The notes: generated from the sequence alone by a model not told the origin. A DNA stretch of 64,000 nt from Acanthosepion pharaonis (GCA_903632075.3 CAHIKZ030004545.1:2167501-2231500); one strand, 5' to 3'. Positions 43,138 to 54,104 are shown, counted from the first letter of the stretch. Made by a program: numbers and translations.

Positions 43138-43640
43138 TAACGATATATATTGTTGTATATAAAGAAAAATATTGAGGAAAAGGGTATGACAAATTGGAAA
43201 AAAGTTTTTCTTGTGGCGCGTAAGAAGTCGAAACTGAATCTACTAAACTTTGCAACCATTTTATGACTTCTGGATATATATTCTAATAAATACAATATTC
43301 TATATGGATAAAGAATTTAGACTTAAAATTTGATTATCTTTAAGTCAGCAAAACAGCGTGTACCAAGCTAGTGGTTATTGATAGAAGTGTTACTCCTTCT
43401 AAAATAGTTTTTAGATTTGCCCCCGAAAGCATCTAGGTATTTTTTTTTATTTCTATAACTAAAATTCGATTGCCAGAACTGTTAGTTTCTGATTAGTTCT
43501 GTGTCTTTTCATCAATCAGGCGTCCATTAGACACTGGGAATTCAAGAAAGCAGGAATTAACATGATCCGGGTTTGGATGCAAGTGTTAGTTAAGGTATAT
43601 ATCTTTTATTTGTATAACTGACGTATAACGAATGTCACCA
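43133..43640. other. No gene seen
   Basis: No recognised feature. Confidence 0.4.
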
Positions 43641-43649
43641 GTCTTATAC

Positions 43650-44230
43650 CAAGATATTAAATTCGCCTTTCGTCCAGTTCGCATTGCTCCCCGGTCTTTT
43701 GAACAGGAGTAGAGGTTTATCAATTGTTTCCTGTTTAGTAGTGGGTTTCCGGTTTTTCCAAAGTTAACTTCAAATCTATTAATCTATTCTTCTATCATTT
43801 TTACCTAAACTCTGAAATTTTATTTACTATTTATTTAATCCCCTCTCATTAAGGGTAGATAAGTTCACCTATCATCCGGTTCACACTCCTCCCTCGTCCT
43901 TGGGACAGAACTAGAGGCATATCCCATGTTTCCTTTTTAGGATTGGGTCTCTGGTTCTTTCTAAAGTCAACTTCAACTCTATACTTCTAACATCTCTACT
44001 TAAACTCTGAAATTTTATTTAATATTTATTTACTTTTTTTTCTTGTCAATAGTAGTATATAGGCTTGCCTACCGCCCGGTTCATACTCCTCCGCAGTTTT
44101 TGAACATGAGTAGAGATTCATCCCTTGTTTTCTGTTTAAGATTGGCTTTCTGGCTCCTTTTTAAATCTTTTCCTTCTCTTTCACTTCTAGTAGCCCCTTA
44201 CATCTTAGTGGCACTATCGCTTTGCTCTGG
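43650..44230 (-). repeat. Tandem repeat, about 3 units of 190-210 bp
   Basis: Each unit contains CCGGTTCACACTCCTCC or a variant, GAACAGGAGTAGAGGTTTAT, TGTTTCCTGTTTAGGAT and TTTAAACTCTGAAATTTTATTTA. Single, opposite-strand relatives lie at 10080-10210 and 57640-57860, and a partial one at 51800-51880. Confidence 0.8.
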
Positions 44231-44239
44231 GTAAATAGA

Positions 44240-44595
44240 TTCAAAAAGTTACCTCAACCGGTATATCTATCTCGTTTTCAAGAAATAGAGATATGACAGC
44301 AAGTCTTTCAAAGCAGCAGCAGTAGAAAAGAGATGACTTGGGACAAGCATAACAAGCATCAGCAGCAGTCTCATCAGTAGGCAGTTTATGTTTATGTCTC
44401 CAGATTCTAGACTCAGGATAGGAACAATTGAGTAGTGGATAAAAGTGTTCATTCATGAGTATGTTGGCATAAAAATAGTAACTTGGCCAGGCAGTTTAAA
44501 CTCAGTAGTAACGGGCGATTAATAGCTGAGTAGTATTAAATAAAAACTAAACGTGATATCCCCACTGAAGTTTAGATAAGGGATTCAGTTTTAAT
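44240..44595. other. No gene seen
   Basis: The minus strand has a 70-codon frame (44241-44456) without recognised domains. Confidence 0.4.
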
Positions 44596-44599
44596 TTCC

Positions 44600-44710
44600 C
44601 TGGTTACCCAGATTGACAAGCACCTGATGAAGGCCAGAGGGTACGACAATCGAAACGTTATTATAGCAACAATAGTCCGCGTGTAAGTAATGTAAATAAT
44701 TATAACTCCT
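44600..44710 (+). mobile_element. Fragment of satellite-progenitor SINE with hammerhead-like core
   Basis: CTGATGA 44624-44630, stem AGGCC..(G)AC, GAAA 44652-44655, then CAACAATAGTCCG..GTAATGTAAATAA, the satellite-like tail. Confidence 0.5.
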
Positions 44711-45630
44711 CAGGAATTCAGGGGGGAAATTAGTATTTTCCTCCAACATCCATCAAGCTGAACTCTATTTCTATCAACCAAAGCAAAAGCATTCCTTTAA
44801 CTCCATTGGCTGAATAAATTTATTAACTCTTTGCATTTTGTGATATTCAGATTTCACGAAGAGCCCTTGTGTGATCAATTATTTTTTCCAAGATTCCGTA
44901 TAAGGGTTCTGTTTACAAGTAAAACGCTTCACGAAAAGCCATAGAAATAAACATCTTCAAAAACTCTGTGTGTCAGATTTGGATTGAAGAAGACATGGAG
45001 ACGAAGGATCTTTATTATCGGCTGTATGATAGCGGCGAAGAGGTCCGGGTGGGGGGGGATATAATGCAGAAGCAATTAAGCTAAGATTTTTGACTAGATT
45101 CCTTTTGATAACTCTCTGCACTTGTCAACTTAGGACAGTCACGAAGTATCATTAAGCAGTGAGTCAGCAGATCAATTAGAAGTAGTTTGACGTCAGTTGA
45201 TACTGACGACTTTTAAAGGTGCCTCTTCGGAGGCTGGCTCAAGTGAGCAGCTCAAACTGAGCCAAAATCTCACAGTGCTTGAGTTGCAACGGCTGCAGTT
45301 TTGATTCTGATATTTGATCAATGATGCTCGTGTACCACTCATTGCTATTCATTCAACGTTATTTGACTGTTATTTACAATTATTTACATACGTTTTGGAT
45401 AGAAACCAATTTTGGAAAACCATTTTCTCTAGTCAGAGAAAAATCAAGGTGAAGTTATATTGCTGAGAGATTTGTTAAAACATCTTGAACCGTCGTCAGA
45501 CCTTTCAAAGAATATCTTTTTCTGTCCAATCGTATTTGGCAATCGGCCATGTTTTTTGTTTGTTTGTTGTTTCTTTTTTCATTATTTTGGCGACAAAAAA
45601 GATAATCTATGACTATCATTCTAAAGTTGA
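44711..45630. other. No gene seen
   Basis: About 0.9 kb with no recognised features. Confidence 0.4.
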
Positions 45631-45634
45631 ATAA

Positions 45635-46060
45635 CAGCTCAATGGTTAAAGTCAGTGACTACAAGTTTGTGATCCTCTCATGGGCGCTGCATCAGAAATA
45701 CTCGTCTTTTAACAATTCTACAAGACAGTAGTGTACTGATTAACGAGCTTTTAAATATAATTACTGAGTAATAAGTTCGATTCTTATGGGATTCTTCATA
45801 TTTTTTTACCTTATCTTAGTAAATATTAAAGACAGCTCAAGTGTGGCGTAATGGTTAACGAGCTCGTCTGGTTGATAACTACTAAGTAGTGAAACCGATT
45901 CTCACTAGGTGGTTTATACTTATGACCTATTGCCAATACTATGTGTATCTTAGTGTGCTTTCCGGACACGCTGTCATGGAGTAATGGTTAGCGAGCAAGT
46001 CTGATTGACTATAACTGCTAAGTTATGAGTTCGTTTCTCACTGTGTGCCTCATACTTGCC
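45635..46060 (+). mobile_element. Cluster of tRNA-derived SINE units
   Basis: Successive units carry A-box-like CGTAATGGTTAACGAGC (45845) and GAGTAATGGTTAGCGAGC (45980) and B-box-like AATAAGTTCGATTCTTAT (45769) and TATGAGTTCGTTTCTCAC (46024). Spacing about 110-130 bp, as at 37790-38190. Confidence 0.7.
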
Positions 46061-46189
46061 TATATGAAGCAAAATGCTAATAAAGGGTAAATTGTATCAG
46101 TAACAAGTTTTTATCAGGAATTTAATATCGATTTATGATATCTTCAGATTGATTTATATTTTTTTTTGTTCCATAGGCTGATAGTTATA

Positions 46190-46300
46190 GATTGATTTGT
46201 TTTTTACAGCTTATCAACCTCTTTATAGGTTATTTAAAGCCTGAAAATATTTTAGACATTAAGAATATTTTTTGAGATAACAATTAATAATGAAAAGGGA
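46190..46300 (-). repeat. SINE tail segment
   Basis: TTTTTTACAGCTTATCAACC..AGGTTATTTAAAGCCTGAAAATATTTTAGAC recurs at 47260-47340. Confidence 0.55.
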
Positions 46301-46715
46301 AGACAGGCAGTCCACTTAAGGTAATGCTTCAAGAACACCAGAAAGCACTAACACGAGGGGAAGTGAAAAAATCAGGCGTGGCTGACCATATATGTAGAGA
46401 AAAGGGAGATCACCGCCCTCTGTGGAATCAGGTTGACAAAGAACATGACTGGAAAATACGTAAACTTAAGGAATAAGCACATATTCTAGGCCACAATAAT
46501 CTCTTGAGCCGACCAAGCATAGAAATGAATACAATATGGGAACTAGTAATAAGAAGTGCCAGAGAAAAGTGATAATAACAACGAAAATTGTACTATGAGC
46601 TCTGGTAAAAACATGTAATGATAACTACAAAAATTGAAATATGATCACTGGTAAAAATGGTTGCGGAAGACATGAGGTATATAATACCCAGAAATTCATA
46701 CACATATGTCCTCAA
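46301..46715. other. No gene seen
   Basis: A-rich; direct repeat of AAAATTGTACTATGA/AAAATTGAAATATGA with CTCTGGTAAAAA and CACTGGTAAAAA at 46580-46655. Confidence 0.4.
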
Positions 46716-46719
46716 TGAC

Positions 46720-46998
46720 ACATGGCACAGTGAATAAAGGCCTTAGTTAGATCTAGTGACAAGACCTAAAAAGTGAGTTCAATAGGCGGTAGAGAACTTG
46801 GAGAGGGCAATTAACAAGAGATAACTGATAACTGACATCTATTAGACGTGGCACGTGGAACAGTCTACCCCACTGAGCGAAATAAACGGTTCATTTCGAC
46901 ATTCCTGAAGAAGGCGGAGTGTACAACGGCCGAAACGTTGTAATAAATATGGCGACAAAGATGAGGACAATAGTCCGAATAATGTAAATAGTGGAGAT
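46720..46998 (+). mobile_element. tRNA-SINE, complete copy of the satellite progenitor
   Basis: Order: tRNA-like head (GGCACAGTGAATAAAGGCC; AGTGAGTTCAATAGG), body (GAGAACTTGGAGAGGGCAAT, GATAACTGATAACTGACATC, GGCACGTGGAACAGTCTACC), CTGAAGA 46905-46911, stem-loop, GAAA 46932-46935, then one satellite-like tail ATGGCGACAAAGATGAGGAC..AATGTAAATAGTG. Only a single partial monomer is present. Confidence 0.75.
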
Positions 46999-46999
46999 A

Positions 47000-47240
47000 A
47001 TAATTGTTTAGTGATACAATTCTTACTAATTAACCCATAGTTGGGAGAGAAGAGGTGGATTCATGCCTTTCCTAAGGGTATTTCCACGTGTGAATATAAC
47101 GAAGCCAACGGGAATTGCAACTCGGCTCTCCGATTAAAAATTTCGAGCCATTACCATTATAGCATCTGGTATTCCCAAGCGGTCACCCATCTAGGTATTG
47201 ATCAGGCTTGACGTGGCTTAACTTCGATGATCGTACGGTT
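47000..47240 (-). mobile_element. Composite 5S-tRNA SINE
   Basis: Minus strand: 5S-derived ATCGAAGTTAAGCCACGTCA, GCCTGATCAATACCTAGATG, GGTGACCGCTTGGGAATACC, then tRNA-like head with TAATGGCTCG and AGAGCCGAGTTGCAATTCCC, then body GGAAAGGCATGAATCCACC. Best preserved 5S portion in the window. Confidence 0.72.
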
Positions 47241-47249
47241 TTTCTGCTC

Positions 47250-47475
47250 TATAGATTGACTTTTTTTTTATTGATTCGTTTTTTTACGGCTTATCACCCC
47301 TTTACATGTTATTTAATGCCTGAAAATATTTTTAGACTGTAAGAAATACTTTTTGGAGATAATAATGTTTTAGTGATACAAGTCTTACTAATTAACCCAT
47401 AGTTGGGGGAGAAGAGATGGATTTCATACATCTTCGTTTCGACAAGTTTACTAGTAATTTCGATTCTCATTAGGT
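47250..47475 (-). repeat. Chimeric SINE fragment
   Basis: Begins with the same tail as 46190-46300, passes into the composite SINE body (AACCCATAGTTGGGGGAGAAGAG), then switches at about 47430 to TTTCGACAAGTTTACTAG..TTTCGATTCTCATTAGGTGC, the B-box end of the other SINE family. Confidence 0.5.
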
Positions 47476-47529
47476 GCTCCACTTTTACGGCCATGCTGTC
47501 TATATGGTATTTTAAGTATCGCTATGTAG

Positions 47530-47605
47530 AGCCAAGCCTCAGGTTTATTTTTCATCTGTGAGGATATTGTCCAGCATTCACTGTCATATAGGAGGACTGA
47601 TATTA
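47530..47605 (-). pseudogene. LINE ORF2 fragment
   Basis: Minus strand: VLLYDSECWTISSQMKNKPEAWLY, the conserved LLYG.E.WT region of the LINE family at 55644-56065 and 17955-18376. Frame lost upstream. Confidence 0.6.
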
Positions 47606-48074
47606 CATCACCGTTCCGTTACATTTCTTTTGCTTTTAATGAGTTTACTGCTTCTTAATACTTTGTTTAATATATGCAAGATTTTTATATCTCTCCAGTA
47701 TGTTGGTAATCAGGGATGTCCTCAGTTTTCATGTCTTTCAGTGGAAGGAACTAAATTTAAGAAAATAAAGATAAGAGTATAAAAGTCCAAAGGATTTTAG
47801 TCTTTATTTAATTTTCCAGTAATAAGAATGGCCTAGTTTCATTACTGTTAGCATTTTCCATTACTAGACATTTTTGCAACTTTTTATATTGTTATATAAG
47901 TTATCGCTAACGTTTTTGTCGAGATTTACAAACTCTACGTTTCGTTCAATTTCGCAAAGCAATCGATGAAATTCGAATAAGCTGATTTGTTTGGGAAAAT
48001 ACTTTGAAAAAAAAAACCTACTTGGCGGTTTAATAATTAATTTAATTTCACAGGAATTCATTGTAATCAATATT
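47606..48074. other. No gene seen
   Basis: No confident feature; the left part may be more decayed LINE sequence. Confidence 0.35.
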
Positions 48075-48305
48075 TTTTTAAGAAAATTTCTTTTTTTCGT
48101 TTTTAACAGCGAAGAATAAATTCTTAATATTTCTTACTTTTGAGCATGCAACATACAACTGGCCATGTGAAAATATCACTTTTCTGGAGCCAAATTCCAA
48201 CTTTCTGAAGTGTTTGGCCTTGTGATTTGTTTGTAGTTCTGGCAAACGCAGGGCGATCTGGAAACTGGATTCTTGTATATAAAAATTTAAAGAAAAGCTA
48301 TGCAA
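48075..48305 (-). pseudogene. Helitron (Pif1-type) helicase C-terminus
   Basis: Minus strand: PDRPAFARTTNKSQGQTLQKVGIWLQKS in one frame and, after a frameshift, FSHGQLYVACSKVRNIKNLF in the next. The NKSQGQTL..VG..L and HGQLYVA.SR motifs are helicase motifs V-VI of Helitron Rep-Hel proteins. Only the last ~75 residues survive. Confidence 0.8.
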
Positions 48306-48550
48306 AAAAATATTATATTTTTATTAAATAAGTATTTATTATTTTAATCATAAAATTGTTTTTAAAATAGTGGGAGTGTTGTGTTAAATGGTAAAACTTT
48401 CAAATTAAAAAAAATCAATGAAAATGTGTTGTACTAAGCTACGGACCCAAGTAAAATGAAGGGTACTTTGTCCTCCTTACTTGTTTGAACTCCAAAATTT
48501 CGATCGGTCAGTGTATGGCTATTATAGAGGGTGTGATGAACGGACTAATT
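48306..48550. other. No gene seen
   Basis: AT-rich spacer. Confidence 0.4.
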
Positions 48551-48552
48551 TC

Positions 48553-48553
<1 letters not shown>

Positions 48554-48637
<84 letters not shown>
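48554..48637. repeat. (AT)n microsatellite
   Basis: AT array with a single interruption (TATACATATA). Confidence 0.95.
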
Positions 48638-48639
<2 letters not shown>

Positions 48640-48740
48640 GACAAGCAGCATAATTCTGTGATGTCACACAGTAAATCAGATACGAATTTGCTTATTTTGC
48701 CATGCTTGTCTGAATAAATAAATAAATAATAATAATAATA

Positions 48741-49641
48741 AAGAGATCAAAGACAAATGGCAATATAAACCACTTCATGGCCAATACTCTGCCCGTACCA
48801 AACAAGCTGACATAGACAAAACCCGTACCCATCAGTGGCTACGTAGTGCAAGGTTGAAAACTGAAACTGAAGGTTTTATCCTTGTTGCACAGGACCAATG
48901 CTTGTTAACTAGAAATTATCAAGCACATATACTAAAATATTGCGTTAGCCCAAAATGCAGATTCTGTGATAAATATCCAGATCCAGAAACAATGGATCAT
49001 CTTGGATCAGGTTTCACGAAATTGGCACCCACTGAGCATAGAACCCGGCATGACAGAGTGGGCCAATATCTGCACTGGAAAATTTGTAACTTCTACGGGA
49101 AGGAAACTGAAAGAAACTGGTATGAACACCACCCAGACCCGGTTACGGAGATAGGACCTCTTACAATTCTATGGGACTACACAATACACACTGACAGAAC
49201 AATCAAAACCAACCGCCCAGATATTGTTATTAAAGACCTCAAACAAAAACGATGCCTCCTTATTGATATGGCAGTCCCTGCTGACTGCAATGTATCTTTG
49301 AAGATATTCAAAAAGTTGTCAAAATACAAGGACCTTGAAATAGAAATCTCGAAAATGTGGCATATGGGAACATCAACAATCCCTGTTGTAGTTGGAGCCC
49401 TAGTATTGGTTGGAAAAGATTCCAGTAGACTAATTGAAGGGATTCCTGGAAGTCCATGCGTCAAAGAAATACAAAACATTGTTCTCACAAGTACAGCCCA
49501 TACTTTACGAAGGACTTTATCTATGAATTTTTTTTCTCTCAGTGGAACGTTTCATGATGCCATTTCTAACCTTAGGTCTCTGGGCGGGGCCCAGAAAGAA
49601 ATGTGTAGACGCCAGAAATCAAAGGAAATAAAAACAACAAC

Positions 49642-49672
<31 letters not shown>
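48741..49672 (+). pseudogene. LINE ORF C-terminus with restriction-like endonuclease (R2/NeSL-like)
   Basis: Open from a (TAA)n tract through KEIKDKWQYKPLHGQYSART..THQWLRSARLKTETEGFI to 49699. A knuckle CRFCDKYPDPETMDHLGSGF keeps C, C and H but the last C is F. HDRVGQYLHWKICNFYG and NRPDIVIKDLKQKRCLLIDMAVP match the restriction-like endonuclease (PD and ID acidic residues) of R2-class LINEs; KYKDLEIEISKMW follows. The reverse transcriptase is missing. The normal stop (TAA at 50062 in the neighbouring copy) is lost, so the frame runs through 3' UTR into (AAT)n. Confidence 0.75.
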
Positions 49673-49674
<2 letters not shown>

Positions 49675-49678
49675 CACC

Positions 49679-50200
49679 GAGACCCGGTTACGGAGATAGG
49701 ATCTGTAAAAATTTAATGGGACTGCAAAATACACACAAACAGAACAATCAAAGCTAATCGTCAAGATTATTAGGGACTGCAAACAAAAGAATGTCTCCTT
49801 ATTGTTATGGCAGTCCCTACAGACTGCAATGTATCTTTGATCTTCAAAAAGCTATCAAAATACAAGAACCTTGAAATCGAAATCTCAAAAATGTGGCACA
49901 TGGGAACATCAACAATCCCATTTGTAGTTAAAGTCCTTGGATTGATTGGAAAAGATTTCAGTAGAGTAACTGAAGGGATTCCTGGAAGCCCATGCCTTAA
50001 AGAAATACAAAAAAATGTTCTCACGAGTACAGCTCACACATTACGAAGAGCTCTATCTCTGTAAAATATGTGATTTTTTTAATTGCTCAGTGGAAATTTT
50101 CATGACGCCATTTCTGACCTTAGGTCTCTGGTCAGGACCCGGAAAGAAAGGTGTACACACCAGAGATCAAAGGAAATAAAGCAATAATAATAAAAACACT
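49679..50200 (+). pseudogene. Second, partial copy of the same LINE 3' region
   Basis: Starts at the same phrase as 49139 (CCCGGTTACGGAGATAGGA) and repeats the endonuclease C-terminus (MAVPTDCNVS, LSKYKNLEIEISKMWHMGTSTIP), stop at 50062-50064, and the 3' UTR (TTTCATGACGCCATTTCT..TTAGGTCTCTGG). The first part is frameshifted and partly deleted. A tandem arrangement with 48741-49672, separated by (AAT)n and CACCGAGA. Confidence 0.8.
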
Positions 50201-50299
50201 TGTTTAGGCTTCATTTTTTTTATTTAAAAAAAAAAGTCAGATATAGCCCAAAGTGTTTTTTCTCACATAAAATAAATTACAAATTCAGAGTTGTCCCAT

Positions 50300-50465
50300 T
50301 CCTATATTGGTTGCCGACCATTTCTGTTCTACTATTTAACCCATAGCTGAGGGGAGAATAAATATTCATACCTTTTCCAATGGTATTTTACGATAGCAAA
50401 TATAACGATCTCAAATGAAATTTACACTCAGCTCGCTCATTTCTTGTTCCGAGCCATTAACCTAG
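50300..50465 (-). mobile_element. tRNA-derived SINE
   Basis: Plus-strand TTTAACCCATAGCTGAGGGG, TTCATACCTTTTCCAATGG, AAATTTACACTCAGCTCGCTC and TTCCGAGCCATTAACC parallel the SINE at 10480-10805 (head at the right). Confidence 0.65.
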
Positions 50466-50600
50466 GTACCACCAAAATGAATGGTTTTTGCGTTTTTTTT
50501 GTTTTTTTTTTAAATGAAAAAATCGCCACTTCCTGTTTCAAATTATTTGACAAAAATCAGAGACTCATCCGATGCAAATAAAATTTACAGTACTTATTTA

Positions 50601-50777
50601 TTAACCCCTTGAGCCCTGACCACCGCTTTACCGGTAGTAGAGAAAAATGACTTAATGACCAGCCACTGGTTTTATATCAACCGTGAAACATGACATAGCA
50701 ATTATCTGCGAATTTTGACTCAGGGGCTCAGGCAAAAGGATTAGAATCGTTCAGAAACGCAGAGCTCAAAGTGTTAA
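50601..50777. mobile_element. piggyBac-like MITE, family B, internally deleted copy
   Basis: TTAACCCCTTGAGCCCTGAC to GCTCAAAGTGTTAA, 177 bp. Compared with 15967-16288, about 145 bp between ACCGGTTG and TATATC are missing. Confidence 0.8.
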
Positions 50778-51247
50778 TGAATGAATTATATGCTACCTGA
50801 ATAGTTTATGTAGTATCGTGTGCAAATAGGATAGACAAGTATAAATAGAGAACAACTGGCGAACATAGGGTGGCTATGCTATTCAGGACATGGAGAACTG
50901 TACTACGACTACTGCTAGGTAGAGAAATTTCACTAAAAGAACTGTGTACATATTTTTTGTGTGTATTGTTTCACATACACACACCCACCTTTTTCGATAT
51001 CTCGTGTGTACTTAATTTGAGGGAGTGTTCGTTAATTATTGTTTTTTACAGTTACACACAGAAACAATCCCGAAAAAATTATTTCTGCAAAAAATAATTC
51101 AATATCAAGTGAACATACGGAAAATTCGTCCTGAATCTTGCCAAAAATAATTGAATAAAACTAAAAAAAATTAATGCTTTCTGACAGTTGGTGCTTGAAT
51201 AATTTAATAAAACACGTTATTTTATTTCAGGTTGGGCAGACAAGTAT
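50778..51247. other. No gene seen
   Basis: No recognised feature. Confidence 0.4.
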
Positions 51248-51615
51248 CTACTGTTATTAATACAGAGTCTCCCAAAATAATGTATACACTCTTTGAATCG
51301 TTATAACTTATTCAATTTATGTATTTTGACTTGTAAATAAGATTAATACAAGAGAAAGAATACACATTTAATCGGTTACAAAATTCGCTTGAAGATGAAA
51401 CAGAACTAATGTTTTCAATTTAATTATATAATAAAATTTGAAGTTTTTAGCTTCGGATTTTGAAACATGGTAATTCCTGTGTAGCGAGGGAACCATATTT
51501 TTAAATCAGTTAATTTATAATATTTATGCTCTGTAAATTTACATTGATCAATGTTTTGTAAAAATTAAAATATCAATAATAACACCAGATTATATATCTT
51601 ACTGTTCTTTTTTTT
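51248..51615 (-). repeat. Dispersed AT-rich repeat, inverted copy
   Basis: The reverse complement of 26275-26530 (shared CTACACAG, CATATTTTAAATC-type, GTAAATTTACA, AGATATATAATCTGGTGTT). The left edge has ACAGAGTCTCCCAAAATAAT, which resembles a Tc1/mariner-like terminus. Confidence 0.6.

Positions 51616-51618
<3 letters not shown>

Positions 51619-51671
<53 letters not shown>
51619..51671. repeat. (AT)n microsatellite
   Basis: Followed at 51680-51805 by a decayed relative of the foldback at 19263-19397 (AAAAGTGGACATTGAAGCC, GGCGACAGTCTGTTTCACGC, AATCGTCTGAT), which keeps only one arm. Confidence 0.93.
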
Positions 51672-51674
<3 letters not shown>

Positions 51675-51805
51675 TTTAAGTTATGCTGTATTTATGGGTT
51701 AAAGAGCTCAATATCAAGGATAGAGTATATGTAAATATAAAAGTGGACATTGAAGCCAACACCACGAGGCGACAGTCTGTTTCACGCAATCGTCTGATCT
51801 GATGG

Positions 51806-52275
51806 GTGTTTATCCATTGTTTCCTGTTTAGGATCTAATTTCCGGTTCCTTCTTTATACTCGTAATGTCTCCGCCTGAACTAAAATTTTCTTCGGTAATT
51901 AACTCTTGGCCTTTCAAGTTCATGCCACATTGACTGATAAACTTACAACGTTTAAAAAACGGACTCTCTTAAAATTTAAAAAAATTCAACCTTAGCACTC
52001 TCAAAGTTTTTTATCCGTTAACAAACTTTCGTCTTACCTGGATTTACTAAAATTAAAATAACTTCCATGCCTGAATGACTGCATGTAAATTTTCTTCGAT
52101 TAAAAAAGACCTCATGCAGCTTGGCCTTAAAACAAAGTTCATAACATTTATCAGTTGTTCATAGGTTAATGCAACTTTAAAAACAAAAAAGTTTTCGCCA
52201 TTTTATATAACTTTACTAATCTACTTTTTTGTATGAATGATTCATAGTAATTTAAATTGAATTGCACCACATATT
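51806..52275. other. No gene seen
   Basis: Contains at 51800-51880 a piece of the 43650-44230 repeat; otherwise nothing was recognised. Confidence 0.4.

Positions 52276-52277
<2 letters not shown>

Positions 52278-52319
<42 letters not shown>
52278..52319. repeat. (AT)n microsatellite
   Basis: About 42 bp of AT repeat. Confidence 0.95.
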
Positions 52320-52323
<4 letters not shown>

Positions 52324-52579
52324 ATGGTCCGGTTCCTACGGTGATAGTCCAAGGTAGAACCAATAAAGAAGAACTCGAACACAGGTATGGAATAACACAG
52401 ATATATTACAAACAGGAATATATACAGAGAAGTAGAAAATGTTAGTATGAACAATCAGGTTTAGTAGAGAGAACAATGTAGTCTCGACCAGTATCACTAT
52501 TCCAATGTCTTGTAGTAATTGTCTGAACGCGACTCTGTTTCGGACTGCCTCTGACTCGACTCTTGACTCGACTTGAACT
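52320..52579. other. Unassigned, unusually balanced composition
   Basis: Less AT-rich than surroundings, with repeated CTCGACT at 52545-52575. No domain or promoter boxes recognised. Confidence 0.3.
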
Positions 52580-53545
52580 ACTGACGATATTCAGTCACTC
52601 CGCACGAGGGTGTCATGTGGCACAAGGCCTTTTTAACGTGGGATCTCCGAGCCCTTGGGCTCGGCCAAAAAATATGCCCATTGAACCCGTATAAACGGGC
52701 TCAGGGCCGGTTTAACTCTCCGAACGAGACTCCGCCCCTCGGCGTAGCCTCGTTCGGGTTCCTCCCCGCCCGAAGGCAGAGAGTTCAACCGAACAGTCGG
52801 TGGAGAAAGTGAACGACTGACCATGTTCAGTCCCCCCCCCAACCCCACTGGGCCAACATGAGACACAAGGTCGGTTATTTATTGTGGGTTCCCCGAGCCC
52901 GTGGGCTCGGCCCAAAAATATGCCCAATTGAACCCGTATAAACGCGCTCAGGGCCGGTTTTACCTCCCCTAAGGAGACTCCGCCCTTCGGCGTAGCCTCC
53001 TTCGGGTTCCTCTCCGTCCGTAGACAGAGAGTTTAACCGAACAGTCGCTCAGAAAGTGAACGACTGTCAATATTCAGTCTTCCCCCCACTGGGGCAACAT
53101 GTGACACAAGGTCGGTTGTTTATTGTGGGTTTCCCGAGCCAGTGGGCTCGGCCCAAAAATCTGTCTGTTTGAACCCGAATAAACGGGTTCAGGGCCGGTT
53201 TTACCTCCCCGAAGGAGACTCCGCCCTTCGGCGTAGGCTCCTTCGGGTTCCTCTCCCTCCGTAGACAGAGAGTTCAACCGAACAGTCGCTCAGAAAGTGA
53301 GCGTCTGACGATATTCAGTCACCGCACTACGAGGGTGTCATGTGGCACAAGGCCTTTTTAACGTGGGCATTCCCGAGCCATTAGGCTCTGCCAAAAATAG
53401 CCCATTTGAACCCGTATAAACGGGTTCAGGGCCGGTTTTACCTCCCCGAAGGAGACTCCGCCCTTCGGCGTAGCCTCCTTCGTAGGAAGAGAGTTGAACC
53501 GAACAGTCGCTCAGAAAGTGAGCGTCTTACTCATGCCTACTCCTG
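52580..53545 (-). repeat. GC-rich multi-hairpin repeat, four tandem copies
   Basis: Copies begin at (A/T)CTGAC..AT.TTCAGTC near 52580, 52816, 53063 and 53304, giving periods of 236-247 bp. Each holds conserved hairpins: CGAGCCC..GGGCTCGG, CCCGTATAAACGGG, AGGAGACTCCGCCCTTCGGCG with TAGCCTCCT, and GGCAGAGAG partners. One copy stands alone on the other strand at 15228-15452 with a target duplication. The window is otherwise strongly AT-rich. Confidence 0.88.
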
Positions 53546-53605
53546 AGGCGAAGTATTTATTAAGTATGGAATAATCCATTATTATTATTATAGGTAAGAT
53601 CCCAT

Positions 53606-53607
<2 letters not shown>

Positions 53608-53644
<37 letters not shown>
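53608..53644. repeat. (AT)n microsatellite
   Basis: Short AT array. Confidence 0.93.
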
Positions 53645-53648
<4 letters not shown>

Positions 53649-53649
53649 C

Positions 53650-53910
53650 GCATATTTCTTTTTATAATGTTTGAAGTATCTTAATATAAGTCTTCCTATA
53701 TTGCGGGGTACAGTATAATGGATACTTTCTTTATGGCTTCATATCCTTTGGAGGCCAAAAATAGATCAGTAATTACATTCTCCCATCCGGACACTTTCTT
53801 GTCTTTACCCAAACCAACGCTGCTAAACATCTAATCCAAGTTTCTACTTGCTCCGGTTCATCCAACGCGGTTAGGAATCCTATCGGCGACGCCATATTGT
53901 TATGTAGCAG
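53650..53910 (-). pseudogene. Possible retrotransposon Gag N-terminus
   Basis: Minus strand: MASPIGFLTALDEPEQVETWIRCLAALVWVKTRKCPDGR, then in another frame ENVITDLFLASKGYEAIKKVSIILYPA. The pattern DPE..W...., followed by an LASKG..A...... helix, is like the capsid start of Gypsy-type Gag proteins. No protease or reverse transcriptase nearby. Moderate support only. Confidence 0.4.
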
Positions 53911-54104
53911 ATTACTCTCTGGGATAGACGTTGTCAGGTCAAGGGATGGTAGCTTGACTAGCATTCGCTGTGGCATACTGCTTTTATAGCAGTACCTCAT
54001 TTGCATACAATACTACACGTACGAAATAAATAGCCGAAACCAACACAAGCATCCGCTATTGGAATAAGATTTTAAGCAAATCATTAGCTATGTATTATTT
54101 TATT

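Noticed and set aside
48854..49699. A 281-codon frame as a host gene
   Set aside because: The sequence is a LINE endonuclease C-terminus with lost stop, and a second copy follows in tandem.
52320..53910. An LTR retrotransposon spanning the GC-rich array and the gag-like frame
   Set aside because: Orientation and order do not fit, no paired LTRs or primer-binding site were found, and the array is explained by a separate repeat.
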